DNA of 64,000 nucleotides from Streptomyces roseolus (GTDB lineage: Bacteria > Actinomycetota > Actinomycetes > Streptomycetales > Streptomycetaceae): positions 17,731 through 81,730 of the forward strand of contig NZ_BMTV01000025.1 of assembly GCF_014649855.1 (NCBI RefSeq), in the 5' to 3' direction. Positions 8,742 to 16,974 of this stretch are shown piece after piece (the first letter of the stretch is position 1; each line of letters opens with the position of its first letter). Position numbers and translations under genes: made by a program. The notes below the pieces were generated by a model. It ran no database searches. It was not told where the DNA came from and was given only the letters and a program-made list of their open reading frames with translations.

Positions 8742-9479
8742 CTACTTGTTCGCGGCAGCGACCGAGGCGACCGCTTCCTTCGCCGCCTTCGTCGCGCCCT
8801 CGACGATCGCCTTCGCCTCCGGGGTCGGCGCGCCCGCGTACCCGGCGCCGTTGTAGGACAGCAGCACCAGCACATTGCCGGTGCGCACCACGATCGACGC
8901 GTAGACGAAGTCCTCGTCCGTCTTGTTCACGGTGTACGTGACGGTCTTCGCCTCGTCGCCGAGGCCCGACGTCGCCGTGGTGCTCATCTTCTTCGCGCCC
9001 GTGGTGGCCTGGATCTTCCCCAGCTCCTTGGCGAAGTTCTCCCGGGCGCGCGCCTGGCCGCTGCCGAGGGAGACCTCGGATTCGTAGCGGTAGAACGACA
9101 CGTCGAGCCAGCGGTACTGCGAGCCCTTGACGCCCTTGTCCTCCAGGCCGTTCCACGAGCAGCCGCCGCGGAGGGCGAGGTCCGAGGAGGGCGCGGCGGT
9201 GCCGTTCTCGTTCTTCGCCTTCGGCACCAGCGCGGCGGTGGTCTTCGCCGCGATCGCCTTGCACGCGGTGGGCAGCTTCGCGAACTTCGCGGGCTCGACG
9301 GTCGGCGTCGGGGACGGGGTCGCCGAAGCGGTCGCGGTCGCCGTCGCCTTCTCCCCGCCCGTCTTGGCGGCTCCGTCGCCGTCGCTTCCCGAGTCCGAGG
9401 AACAGCCGGCGACGACGAGCATCACGGGGACGGCTGCGGCGGCGAGGATGCGGGTGAGTCGCGGAGCTGATCGCTGCAT
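8742..9479 (-). CDS. DUF3558-like lipoprotein
   Basis: The 245-residue protein has a lipoprotein signal ending VVAGC (Cys26), a Ser/Asp/Gly then Thr/Ala/Pro linker to about residue 60, and a globular part with TACKAIAAKTTAALVP and GGCSWNG. The paired CxxI and GCxW blocks resemble the DUF3558 family of actinobacterial lipoproteins, so a disulfide between them is likely. It is exported and anchored outside the membrane; the function is unknown. The next gene upstream on the same strand (9643-10575) encodes a related lipoprotein, so the two are probably paralogues. Confidence 0.85.
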   Translation of the reverse strand: MQRSAPRLTRILAAAAVPVMLVVAGCSSDSGSDGDGAAKTGGEKATATATASATPSPTPTVEPAKFAKLPTACKAIAAKTTAALVPKAKNENGTAAPSSDLALRGGCSWNGLEDKGVKGSQYRWLDVSFYRYESEVSLGSGQARARENFAKELGKIQATTGAKKMSTTATSGLGDEAKTVTYTVNKTDEDFVYASIVVRTGNVLVLLSYNGAGYAGAPTPEAKAIVEGATKAAKEAVASVAAANK

Positions 9480-9642
9480 GGTTCCTTCAGTCGCTTGTCG
9501 TACGGCCGGTGGTGCCGGTGCCGGTGCCGGGCCGGTGTCGGTGCCGGTCGGCGGCCCTGGCGGCCTGGCGGCCCTGGGTACGCCGACACGTTACGTGGTC
9601 CCCCTGCCGCCCGGGGGGCCGCGCGGGGCAGCGGGCGGCCGG

Positions 9643-10575
9643 CTACTCCTCCAGCCGGTCCGCCAGCAGACGGGCCAGATTCTGCGCCCTGTCCTGCAGT
9701 TCCTTGCTGTCCGGGGCCGGGGCCGTGCCCGTCGTGCGCTGCCGGTACTCGACCGTGACGACGACGTTCGATGTGCGGAACACCACGCTCACGACCCGCT
9801 GGCGGCCGGCCCCGCCGGCCGGACCGAGGGTGTCGCCGACGAAGGCGATGTCGCCGAGTCCGCCGAGCAGCCGGGGCTCCAGGCCGGTCGTCGCCGGCGC
9901 GGAGGGGGCGCCTGAGGCGGTGGCCCCGGTGGCTGCGGAGGAGGCGGCTCCGGTGGGGGTCGCCGAGGCCGTGATGGTGGGCGGGGCCGTGGTGGCGGCG
10001 CCCGAGGTGCCCGCCGTGCCCGAGGCGGTCGTGCCCGAGGTCGGGGCGGTCGTCGGTCCGGTGGCCGGCGCGGTGGGGGTGGGCGTCGGGGCCACCGGTA
10101 CGGCGATCCCGGCCGCGAGCTGCTTGCGGGTGTAGACCTCCTGCGCCCGCGTGGCGTCGCTCACCGTCGGGTCGTACGAGACCACCCGCTCCACGTCGAG
10201 CACCAGGCGGTGCGAACCGCCGTCCACGGTGTCCGCGGTCCAGGTGCAGCCGACGCGGCGGTCGGTGTCGTACGTGACGGCGGCCGTGCCGCGCAGCGCC
10301 TTGGCCCGCTCGACGTCGGACAGCGCGACGGTCCCGGGGAGCAGCTCGCGCAGGGCGGTCTGGGGGACGGCGCCGCACGGTTCGAAGAGGGTGCGGTAGC
10401 GGCCGGGGGGCGCGACGGGCGCGGCGGCGGAGCCGGCCTTCGCGTCGACGGTGACGTCCTCGGCCGTCCCGGCCGCCGAGCAGCCGGTCAGGGCGCCGAG
10501 CGCGACGCCGAGACCGGCGCCCAGGCCGAGGAGGGTGCCGGGGACACGGCCGGGTGAGTACCTCTTTCGCTGCAC
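9643..10575 (-). CDS. DUF3558-like lipoprotein with long Thr/Ala/Pro linker
   Basis: The product is 310 residues when started at GTG 10575 (VQRKRYSPGRVPG). AAGGGAG lies about 10 bases upstream and the frame before it lacks coding character. A lipobox ALTGC follows the signal helix. FEPCGAVPQTALRELLPG and RRVGCTWTAD match the two Cys blocks of the neighbouring lipoprotein. A very long Thr/Ala/Gly/Pro insert (about residues 155-235) separates these from the C-terminal block VVSVVFRTSNVVVTVEYR. It is surface-anchored with no known function. It is divergent from rtcB across about 174 bases. Confidence 0.82.
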   Translation of the reverse strand: MQRKRYSPGRVPGTLLGLGAGLGVALGALTGCSAAGTAEDVTVDAKAGSAAAPVAPPGRYRTLFEPCGAVPQTALRELLPGTVALSDVERAKALRGTAAVTYDTDRRVGCTWTADTVDGGSHRLVLDVERVVSYDPTVSDATRAQEVYTRKQLAAGIAVPVAPTPTPTAPATGPTTAPTSGTTASGTAGTSGAATTAPPTITASATPTGAASSAATGATASGAPSAPATTGLEPRLLGGLGDIAFVGDTLGPAGGAGRQRVVSVVFRTSNVVVTVEYRQRTTGTAPAPDSKELQDRAQNLARLLADRLEE

Positions 10576-10749
10576 CGTCCCAGGCTCCCTTCGGCCGAGG
10601 TCTTTCCCGAAAACTGTTTGCCGCCCCCTGAAGGCGGATGGACACAATGTCTATCGCACGCGCAGCCGTTGATGCCGGTCCGCCGTCACCTGTACGGGCT
10701 TTGGCTCCGGTTTTTGCGTTATCGGACTTTTCGGGGGAATCGAGGAAGT

Positions 10750-11943
10750 ATGTCGTATGTAGAGGTACCGGGTGCGCAGGTGCCCATCCGGATGTGGGCC
10801 GATCCTTCCACGGTGGAGGGCGGCGCGATGCAGCAGCTGCGGAACGTGGCGACGCTGCCGTGGATCAAGGGCCTCGCGGTCATGCCGGACGTGCATTACG
10901 GCAAGGGCGCGACGGTCGGTTCGGTGATCGCCATGAAGGACGCGGTCTGCCCGGCGGCGGTCGGTGTGGACATCGGCTGCGGGATGTCGGCCGTGAAGAC
11001 CTCCCTGACGGCCGACGACCTCCCGGGTGACCTCTCCCGCCTCCGCTCGAAGATCGAGCAGGCGATCCCGGTCGGCCGGGGCATGCACCGTGAGGAGGTC
11101 GACCCGAAGCGTCTGTACCAGTTCCCGACGTCGGGCTGGGACGACTTCTGGTCCCGCTTCGACGGCGTGGCGGACGCGGTGAAGTTCCGCCGGGAGCGGG
11201 CGGCGCTGCAGATGGGAACGCTTGGATCAGGAAATCACTACTGCGAAGTTTGCATCGATGGCCAAGGGTCGGTGTGGCTGATGCTGCACTCCGGGTCGCG
11301 CAACATCGGCAAGGAACTGGCTGAGCACCACATCGGCATCGCGCAGAAGCTGCCCCACAATCAGGGGCTCGTCGATCGCGACCTCGCGGTCTTCGTGGCG
11401 GACACCCCGCAGATGAGGGAGTACCGTAGCGACCTCTTCTGGGCGCAGGAGTACGCGAAGTACAACCGCGCGGTCATGATGGCGCTCTTCCAGGAGGTCA
11501 TCCGTAAGGAGTTCCGGAAGGCGAGGGTGACGTTCGATCCGGTCATCTCCTGCCACCACAACTACGTGGCCGAGGAGCGGTACGACGGGATGGACCTGCT
11601 TGTGACCCGCAAGGGCGCGATTAGGGCCGGCTCCGGAGAGTTCGGGATCATCCCTGGCTCGATGGGCACCAGCTCGTTCATCGTGAAGGGCCTGGGGAAC
11701 GAGGCTGCCTTCAACTCGGCGTCGCACGGTGCCGGCCGGAAGATGAGCCGGAGCGCCGCGAAGAAGCGTTTCACCGTGCGTGATCTGGAGGAGCAGACGC
11801 GGGGTGTGGAGTGCCGCAAGGACTCCGGCGTCCTGGACGAGATCCCTGGTGCCTACAAGCCGATCGAGAAGGTCATGGAGCAGCAGCGGGACCTGGTCGA
11901 GGTCGTCGCGCAGCTGAAGCAGGTCGTCAACGTCAAGGGCTGA
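10750..11943 (+). CDS. rtcB: RNA ligase RtcB (3'-phosphate/5'-OH)
   Basis: The 397-residue enzyme joins RNA 2',3'-cyclic phosphate or 3'-phosphate ends to 5'-OH ends using GTP and Mn2+. All catalytic blocks are present: DIGCGMS (Cys77), GTLGSGNH (His163), LMLHSGSRN (His180), SCHHNY (His269/270) and NSASHGAGR with the guanylylated His326. The ATG at 10750 starts the family text; the upstream frame is not coding-like. Codons 1-155 have normal Streptomyces G/C-ending bias. Codons 156-175 suddenly have 10 of 20 ending in A or T, and the remainder stays less biased, so the 3' part was probably replaced by recombination. A homing endonuclease gene lies just downstream. Confidence 0.95.
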   Translation: MSYVEVPGAQVPIRMWADPSTVEGGAMQQLRNVATLPWIKGLAVMPDVHYGKGATVGSVIAMKDAVCPAAVGVDIGCGMSAVKTSLTADDLPGDLSRLRSKIEQAIPVGRGMHREEVDPKRLYQFPTSGWDDFWSRFDGVADAVKFRRERAALQMGTLGSGNHYCEVCIDGQGSVWLMLHSGSRNIGKELAEHHIGIAQKLPHNQGLVDRDLAVFVADTPQMREYRSDLFWAQEYAKYNRAVMMALFQEVIRKEFRKARVTFDPVISCHHNYVAEERYDGMDLLVTRKGAIRAGSGEFGIIPGSMGTSSFIVKGLGNEAAFNSASHGAGRKMSRSAAKKRFTVRDLEEQTRGVECRKDSGVLDEIPGAYKPIEKVMEQQRDLVEVVAQLKQVVNVKG

Positions 11944-11954
11944 CGCCCCCTGGG

Positions 11955-11989
11955 CCGTGGGGCCCCCGGCGCGCGCCAGGGGCCCACGG
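11955..11989. terminator. Hairpin between rtcB and the endonuclease gene
   Basis: CCGTGGG (11955-11961) pairs with CCCACGG (11983-11989), and inner CCCC pairs with GGGG, leaving one bulged G. It sits between two converging stops and can serve both genes. Confidence 0.7.
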
Positions 11990-11993
11990 GGTC

Positions 11994-12818
11994 TCAGGTG
12001 ATGCCGTTCACCAGGCGCCAACGGCGGACCTGGCAGGAACTTTGGGACCGCCCGAGTTCGGCCGCGGCCGCGGCGAGTGTGGGGGACGCCATGAGCAACC
12101 GGTCGTCCTCGGGGGTCCAGGGGCGCCTCGGCGGCCGGATTTTCATGCCCGGGGGGCGCGTCCACGAGGCCAGGGCCGCGGCGGCGACGTGCTTCCGGTC
12201 CAGACTGAGGCAGCCCGGGTAGTAGAGGTGGGCGCATACCTCCCGGGCTGCTTCCTTCTGGTACATGACGTTGTAGATGCCGTCCCGAGTGTTGCGGCGG
12301 TACAGGCGCCGCTCGGTACCGGTGACCTTCTTCACGTAGTGACAGAGGTACGCGCCGATGCCCGCGCTCGATGTGGCGAGGGAGATGAAGGGGAGGCCCT
12401 GGCCGGTGAAGCCGACCGAGCCGTCCGCGTCGATGATGCCGCGGAGGTAGTCGCGGCGGGAGAACGGGACGCGGGGCGGCTTGATCTTCGTGGACTTCTT
12501 TCCGGGGGGCAGGCCGAGTCGGTTGAGCGTGGTCCGCGCCGCCAGGGAACACAGGGACCAGATGACGGAGTGATGGCCGGCCGAGAAATTCGTCGCGCGG
12601 GCGCGTTCGGTGAGAGTGCTGTTGTACGGGGTCAGTCGCTGGAACTCGCGGAGGATGTGCGCGTCCCTCGCGCTGATCTCCACGGTGAGGCGACCACGTT
12701 GTCGCGTCCCCTCCGACAGGTGGCCGTCGGCTTGGAGGAAGCCGAACATGTACGCGTACTCGGGGTCTTCGAGGTCCATGAAACGCCGCGTGGGCGCGCT
12801 GGAGTCCTGTCCAGCCAT
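11994..12818 (-). CDS. LAGLIDADG homing endonuclease with C-terminal Myb-like helix-turn-helix
   Basis: The 274-residue product has two LAGLIDADG-type helices, YMFGFLQADGH (about 23-33) and YLRGIIDADGSVGF (about 124-137). Acidic residues close each motif, as in monomeric site-specific endonucleases. The C-terminus (about 233-272, RPWTPEDDRLLMASPTLAAA) looks like a SANT/Myb-type DNA-binding helix set. No intein splicing blocks or host-gene coding flank it, so it is free-standing. It converges on rtcB, whose 3' half is compositionally odd, which suggests rtcB carries or carried the cleavage target. A GGAAGG lies about 12 bases before the ATG. Activity is inferred from the motifs only. Confidence 0.85.
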   Translation of the reverse strand: MAGQDSSAPTRRFMDLEDPEYAYMFGFLQADGHLSEGTRQRGRLTVEISARDAHILREFQRLTPYNSTLTERARATNFSAGHHSVIWSLCSLAARTTLNRLGLPPGKKSTKIKPPRVPFSRRDYLRGIIDADGSVGFTGQGLPFISLATSSAGIGAYLCHYVKKVTGTERRLYRRNTRDGIYNVMYQKEAAREVCAHLYYPGCLSLDRKHVAAAALASWTRPPGMKIRPPRRPWTPEDDRLLMASPTLAAAAAELGRSQSSCQVRRWRLVNGIT

Positions 12819-12844
12819 GGGAAGTTGCGCCTTCCTGATGGTGA

Positions 12845-12880
12845 GGCCCTCGGTCGGGATTGCCGTCCCGACCGAGGGCC
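12845..12880. terminator. 15-bp stem hairpin upstream of the endonuclease gene
   Basis: A perfect 15-bp stem (12845-12859 with 12866-12880) closes a 6-base loop. It lies between the SDR stop (12964) and the endonuclease start (12818), so it probably ends the SDR transcript and isolates the endonuclease gene. There is no T-tract on either side. Confidence 0.75.
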
Positions 12881-12963
12881 GTCGTGCTGTATGGAGTTGT
12901 CTCCGACCGTAGGTCGGGTGCGCGGGTGCCGTCCGGGTGACCGAGTGGGATCACCCGTTCGTG

Positions 12964-13719
12964 TCAGGGCTCGCGGTGGAGCTTGGTGTTGGAGGCCTGG
13001 GCGCGGGGGCGGACGACCAGGAGGTCGATGTTGACGTGCGGCGGGCGGGTGCAGGCCCAGGTGATGGTGTCGGCGACGTCGTCGGCGGTGAGGGGTTCGG
13101 CCACGCCGGCGTAGACCTTGGCGGCACGGTCGGCGTCCCCGCGGAAGCGGGTGGTGGCGAACTCCTCGGTCTTGACCAGGCCGGGGGCGATCTCGATGAC
13201 ACGGACCGGGGTGCCGACGATCTCCAGGCGGAGGGTCTCGGCGAGGACGCGGGCGCCGTTCTTGGCGGCGACGTAGCCGGCGCCGCCCTCGTAGGTGCCG
13301 TGGCCGGCGGTGGAGGAGAGGACGACGACGGTGCCGTCGCCGCTCGCGGTGAGCGCGGGCAGCAGGGCCTGGGTCATGTGGAGGGTGCCGAGGACGTTGA
13401 CGTCGTACATGCGGCGCCAGTCCTCGGGGTCGCCGGTGGCGACGGGGTCGAGGCCGAGGGCGCCGCCGGCGTTGTTGACGAGGACGGCGAGGGTGCGGAA
13501 GGCGGTGGCGAACTCGTCGACGGCGGCGCGGTCGGTGACGTCGAGGGCGTACGCGGCGGCCTGGTGACCGGCCTCGTTGATCTCGGCGGCGAGGGCCTCG
13601 ATGCGGTCCTTGCGGCGGGCGGTGAGGACCACGCGGTAGCCGGCGGCGGCCAGCTGCCGGGCCGTGGCGGCGCCGATGCCGCTGCTCGCTCCGGTGATGA
13701 CGGCGATGGGGGCGGACAT
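12964..13719 (-). CDS. SDR family NAD(P)-dependent oxidoreductase
   Basis: The 251-residue cytoplasmic protein is a classical short-chain dehydrogenase: GASSGIG at 10-16 for cofactor binding, NNAG at 82-85, catalytic Ser in VLSSTAG (135/136), and Tyr149/Lys153 in GYVAAKNG. Basic residues after the first strand (LTARRKDR) favour NADP(H). The family resembles YdfG-like serine/3-hydroxy acid dehydrogenases; the substrate is not determinable. ATG 13719 is preceded by GAGGAG. The longer ATG six codons upstream lacks a ribosome site. Confidence 0.92.
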   Translation of the reverse strand: MSAPIAVITGASSGIGAATARQLAAAGYRVVLTARRKDRIEALAAEINEAGHQAAAYALDVTDRAAVDEFATAFRTLAVLVNNAGGALGLDPVATGDPEDWRRMYDVNVLGTLHMTQALLPALTASGDGTVVVLSSTAGHGTYEGGAGYVAAKNGARVLAETLRLEIVGTPVRVIEIAPGLVKTEEFATTRFRGDADRAAKVYAGVAEPLTADDVADTITWACTRPPHVNIDLLVVRPRAQASNTKLHREP

Positions 13720-13776
13720 GGCGGAGGCTCCTCGCACAGGTGGTCGGTCGGTGTCGTGGCCAGGATAGGCGGCGGG

Positions 13777-14112
13777 TCAGCGGCCTCGGGGGGCGTACAT
13801 GATCACGGCCATGCCGGCGAGGCAGACGAGGGCGCCGGCGACGTCCCAGCGGTCGGGGCGGTAGCCGTCGGCGACCATGCCCCAGGCGAGGGAGCCGGCG
13901 ACGAAGACGCCTCCGTAGGCGGCGAGGACGCGACCGAAGTCGGCGTCGGGCTGGAGGGTGGCGACGAAGCCGTAGAGGCCGAGGGCGAGGACTCCGCCGC
14001 CGATCCAGATCCAGCCGCGGTGCTCGCGGACCCCCTGCCAGACGAGCCAGGCCCCACCGATCTCGAAGAGCGCGGCGACGACGAAGAGGGTGACGGAGCG
14101 GGCGATCTGCAT
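13777..14112 (-). CDS. YnfA family (UPF0060) membrane protein
   Basis: The 111-residue protein has four predicted helices and family blocks ALFEIGGAWLVWQG, GRVLAAYGGVFVAGSLAWG and DVAGALVCLAGMAVIMY. YnfA proteins resemble small multidrug-resistance transporters in size and topology, but their transport role is not settled. GGAG precedes the ATG at a normal distance. It lies upstream of the SDR gene on the same strand with a 57-base gap, so co-transcription is possible. Confidence 0.93.
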   Translation of the reverse strand: MQIARSVTLFVVAALFEIGGAWLVWQGVREHRGWIWIGGGVLALGLYGFVATLQPDADFGRVLAAYGGVFVAGSLAWGMVADGYRPDRWDVAGALVCLAGMAVIMYAPRGR

Positions 14113-14196
14113 GGCTCCAGGGTGGCAGGTGGCCCGGGAGACACGCAGGCTGACGGATTGTCAGAAAAAGGGGTGATCTCTAGGTACTTTTGCCTT

Positions 14197-14727
14197 ATGC
14201 GTGTGATGTCGAAGGGTGTGCTCGGGGCCGCGCTGGCGGCGCTCGTGGTGCTGGGTGCCGGGACGGCGGCCGGGGCGACCGGCGACGGGACCGGTGGCAC
14301 AGGTGGTGACGCGGCCGCCGAGGCGGTCGCCGGTGTCGTCCCGGCGGAGGCGGACCTCGCCCACCACGGTCATGTCTCCCTGTGGGACGGGCGGGTCGGG
14401 GTGTGGCTGGTGACGGAGAACCACGGGCCGTCCGATGTCGCCGACGCCACCGTCCGGCTGGCCTTCTCCGCGCCCATGGCGGGCGGCCAGGAGCTGCCCC
14501 CGGGGTGTCTGTGGAGCAGCGCCCGGGTGGTGTCCTGCCGGACGGGTGCGCTGACCGGCGGAGGGGCGGCGGGTGAGCTGGCGCTGGACCTGAGGACCGT
14601 GGGCACACCGCAGGAACTGACGGTCGACGTGAGCACGGCCTGGCGGGCCGGCGGGGTCGACCGGAACTCCTTCAACGACCGGCACCGGGTGCTGGTCCTC
14701 GCCACCGGGGACCCGTACGTCTTCTGA
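14197..14727 (+). CDS. Small secreted protein, unknown function
   Basis: The 176-residue product has an N-terminal signal peptide (MRVMSKGVLGAALAALVVLG, likely cut after AGTAAGA) and a Gly/Thr-rich spacer. A beta-rich domain follows with WDGRVGVWLVTENHGPSDVA and a Cys pair (PPGCLWSS, VVSCRTG), similar to DUF11/conserved-repeat surface proteins. I cannot assign a role. No Shine-Dalgarno precedes ATG 14197. Instead TACTTT ends 6 bases before it, so the mRNA may be leaderless. An internal ATG at 14206 is an alternative start. Confidence 0.75.
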   Translation: MRVMSKGVLGAALAALVVLGAGTAAGATGDGTGGTGGDAAAEAVAGVVPAEADLAHHGHVSLWDGRVGVWLVTENHGPSDVADATVRLAFSAPMAGGQELPPGCLWSSARVVSCRTGALTGGGAAGELALDLRTVGTPQELTVDVSTAWRAGGVDRNSFNDRHRVLVLATGDPYVF

Positions 14728-14752
14728 GCCCCCTCCACGGACGCTGTGGCGG

Positions 14753-16204
14753 TCACCGACTGCTCCAGTGCACGTATCCGTCGGGGCGGACGAGGACCGC
14801 GGTGCGGCGGGCCGGGTCCGTCCAGGTGGCCCGTACGACGCGGGCCGCACCGGTCGGGGCGGAGGACGGCAGGGCCGGGGCGGCGCCCTCGGGGGCGATG
14901 AGGACGAACTCGCCCGCGCGCAGCAGTTCGTGGAGACGGCCCTCGCGGAGCGGGATGTCGGGGGCGCGCCGGCCGGAGGCCCGCCCGCCGCCGGGGGCGG
15001 GGGCGTAGGCGATGCCGAGGCCGCTGATCATGCCGAGGACCTTGGCGGAGGCGGGGCGCAGGACGCCGAGGGCGGTGGTGGCGACGGCGCGCAGCGCGCG
15101 GGTGGCCGGGGTGTGGGCCATGGCGAGGCGGACGATGGCGCCGCTGCTGCGCAGGACCATGGTGCCGACGGGGTGGCGCTCGGTCTGGTAGCTGTCGAGG
15201 AGGGCCTCGGGGTCGGGGGCTTCGCCGCGGTGGACGGCGGCGAGCTTCCAGGAGAGGTTGGCGGCGTCCTGGAGGCCGGTGTTCATGCCCTGGCCGCCGG
15301 CGGGGGAGTGGACGTGGGCGGCGTCCCCGGCGAGGAAGACGCGGCCGACGCGGTAGGCGGGGACCTGGCGCTCGTCGCTGTGGAAGCGGGAGATCCAGCG
15401 GGCGTCGTGCATGCCGTGGTCGGTGCCGAGGGCGCGGCGGGCGAGGTCGCGGACCTCGTCGAGGTCGACCGGCTCGCTGTCGGGGACCTGGCGGGTGCGG
15501 TCCCACCCCATGACGCGGTACCAGCCGCCGCCGAAGGGGGCGATGAAGACGAAGGTGTCCCCGTTGCCGTTGACGGTCAGGGAGGCGGCGGGTTCCTCGG
15601 TGAGGCGGACGTCGGCGAGGACGATCGAGCGGATGACGCTGGTGCCCGGGAAGGGCAGTCCGAGAGCGGTGCGGACGGCGCTGCGGTGGCCGTCGGTGCC
15701 GACGAGGTGGCGGGCGCGGAGCGTGAGGGGGGCGCCGTCGGGGCCGGCGAGTTCGGCGGTGACGCCGTCGTCGTCCTGATGGAGGCCGGTGAGGGCGGTG
15801 TCGTGGCGGAAGGTCACGCCGGCGTCGACCGCGCGCTGTTCGAGGAGGCGCTCGACCTCGTACTGGGGGGTGATGAGGATGTGGCCGAAGCGGGAGGGGA
15901 GGCGGCCGAGGTCGAGGGGGAGGTGGCCGAAGAGCTGCATCCGGGTCAGCGGGGTGCCGGTGGCCTCCAGGGCGTCGGCGAGGCCCCGGGTGTCGAGCAG
16001 TTCCAGCGTGCGGGCGTGCACGCCGAAGGCGCGGGTGAGGTTGGAGCGGCCGGCGGGGCGGCGCTCGACGAGGGTGACGGCGAGGCCGGCGGCGGCGAGG
16101 TCGCCGGCGAGCAGCAGTCCGGTGGGGCCGGCGCCGATGACGAGGACGTCGGCGTCGAGGGGCTCGGTGGTGGGGTCGGCCGGGTGGGATTCGGTGGTGC
16201 GCAT
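14753..16204 (-). CDS. FAD-dependent aromatic monooxygenase (PheA/TfdB, rifampicin-monooxygenase type)
   Basis: The 483-residue flavoprotein hydroxylates an aromatic substrate with NAD(P)H and O2. It has the Rossmann motif GAGPTG at 24-29, the central GTDGHRSAVR (DG motif) and GDAAHVHSPAGGQGMN for FAD ribityl binding. The C-terminal thioredoxin-like part is short and ends VRPDGYVHWSSR. Close relatives include antibiotic-inactivating Rox-type enzymes and polyketide hydroxylases; the substrate here is unknown. GGAGG precedes ATG 16204. It is divergent from a TetR gene, and the shared 101-base region has repeated CAAC-N4-GTTG sites, so TetR control is likely. Confidence 0.92.
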   Translation of the reverse strand: MRTTESHPADPTTEPLDADVLVIGAGPTGLLLAGDLAAAGLAVTLVERRPAGRSNLTRAFGVHARTLELLDTRGLADALEATGTPLTRMQLFGHLPLDLGRLPSRFGHILITPQYEVERLLEQRAVDAGVTFRHDTALTGLHQDDDGVTAELAGPDGAPLTLRARHLVGTDGHRSAVRTALGLPFPGTSVIRSIVLADVRLTEEPAASLTVNGNGDTFVFIAPFGGGWYRVMGWDRTRQVPDSEPVDLDEVRDLARRALGTDHGMHDARWISRFHSDERQVPAYRVGRVFLAGDAAHVHSPAGGQGMNTGLQDAANLSWKLAAVHRGEAPDPEALLDSYQTERHPVGTMVLRSSGAIVRLAMAHTPATRALRAVATTALGVLRPASAKVLGMISGLGIAYAPAPGGGRASGRRAPDIPLREGRLHELLRAGEFVLIAPEGAAPALPSSAPTGAARVVRATWTDPARRTAVLVRPDGYVHWSSR

Positions 16205-16220
16205 GGCTGCCTCCGATGGG

Positions 16221-16307
16221 TCAACGCTTGTTGGCCTACGCTTGTTGGCAACGGTACGGTCACCCCGTGCGACGTGTCAACACCTGTTGGCCTACAGTTG
16301 TGGGCAT
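16221..16307. promoter_or_regulatory. Duplicated operator for the divergent TetR
   Basis: Two 31-base near-repeats, 16221-16251 and 16277-16307, share tcaacNNNTGTTGGCCTAC and a following TTGT-GG block. Each begins with the dyad CAAC-N4-GTTG. They lie between the monooxygenase and tetR starts, and the second covers the tetR -10-like TACAGT. This fits autoregulation plus control of the monooxygenase. Confidence 0.75.
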
Positions 16308-16866
16308 GACGACCGCACGCCGCTCCGACACCACTCGGGCCGCGATCCTGGAGGCCGCCCGCGAGCGCTTCGCCGCCGACGGGTACGAGCGCGCCACGAT
16401 CCGGGCCATCGCCCGCGACGCCGGGATCGACCCCTCGATGGTCATGCGCTACTTCGGGAACAAGGAGGGGCTCTTCGCCGCCGCCTCCGAGATCGACCTG
16501 GCCCTGCCCGCCCTGGGCGCACTGCCCTCCCGGCACATCGGGGCCGTCCTCGTGAACCACTTCCTCGACCGCTGGGAGCGCGACGACGTCCTCACCGGAC
16601 TGCTCAGGGTCTGCGTCACCAACGAGATCGGGGCCGCCCGCATGCAGGCGATCTTCGAGGCGCAGCTCGGCCCCGTCACCCTCGGCGTCTGCCCGGAGCC
16701 CGAGGAGGCCCCGGCCCGCGCCGCGCTCGTCGCCTCCCAGATCCTCGGCATGGCGCTCTCCCGCTACGTGCTCCGCTTCCCGCCGGCCGTCGAGATGAGC
16801 CGGGACGAGGTGGTGGCCTGGCTGGCGCCGACGGTGCAGCGCTACCTCACGGCCGAGGCCCCCTGA
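16306..16866 (+). CDS. TetR family transcriptional regulator
   Basis: The 186-residue repressor has an N-terminal TetR helix-turn-helix, TRAAILEAARERFAADGYER then IARDAGIDPSMVMRYFGNKE. Its C-terminal ligand domain resembles the TetR_C_17-type group (PSRHIGAVLVNHFLDRWE, LRVCVTNEIGAARMQ). ATG 16306 is preceded by TACAGT and a 7-base gap with no Shine-Dalgarno, pointing to a leaderless message. It probably represses itself and the divergent FAD monooxygenase; the inducer may be the monooxygenase substrate. Confidence 0.93.
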   Translation: MTTARRSDTTRAAILEAARERFAADGYERATIRAIARDAGIDPSMVMRYFGNKEGLFAAASEIDLALPALGALPSRHIGAVLVNHFLDRWERDDVLTGLLRVCVTNEIGAARMQAIFEAQLGPVTLGVCPEPEEAPARAALVASQILGMALSRYVLRFPPAVEMSRDEVVAWLAPTVQRYLTAEAP

Positions 16867-16974
16867 GGGCGCCGGGAGCCGGACGCGCCGGGGCAGTGCC
16901 CACGAGCGGACCGGCCCGGGCGCCCACGACTGGACCGGGACGGCGGAACCAGGGCGGTGGAACCGGGGCGGCGC

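Noticed and set aside
10750..11943. Intein inside rtcB
   Set aside because: The RtcB frame is continuous with normal length and no splicing motifs; the endonuclease is a separate convergent gene.
14753..16866. Part of an antibiotic biosynthetic cluster
   Set aside because: The FAD monooxygenase and TetR are flanked by housekeeping and unrelated small genes; no PKS, NRPS or tailoring set is present.
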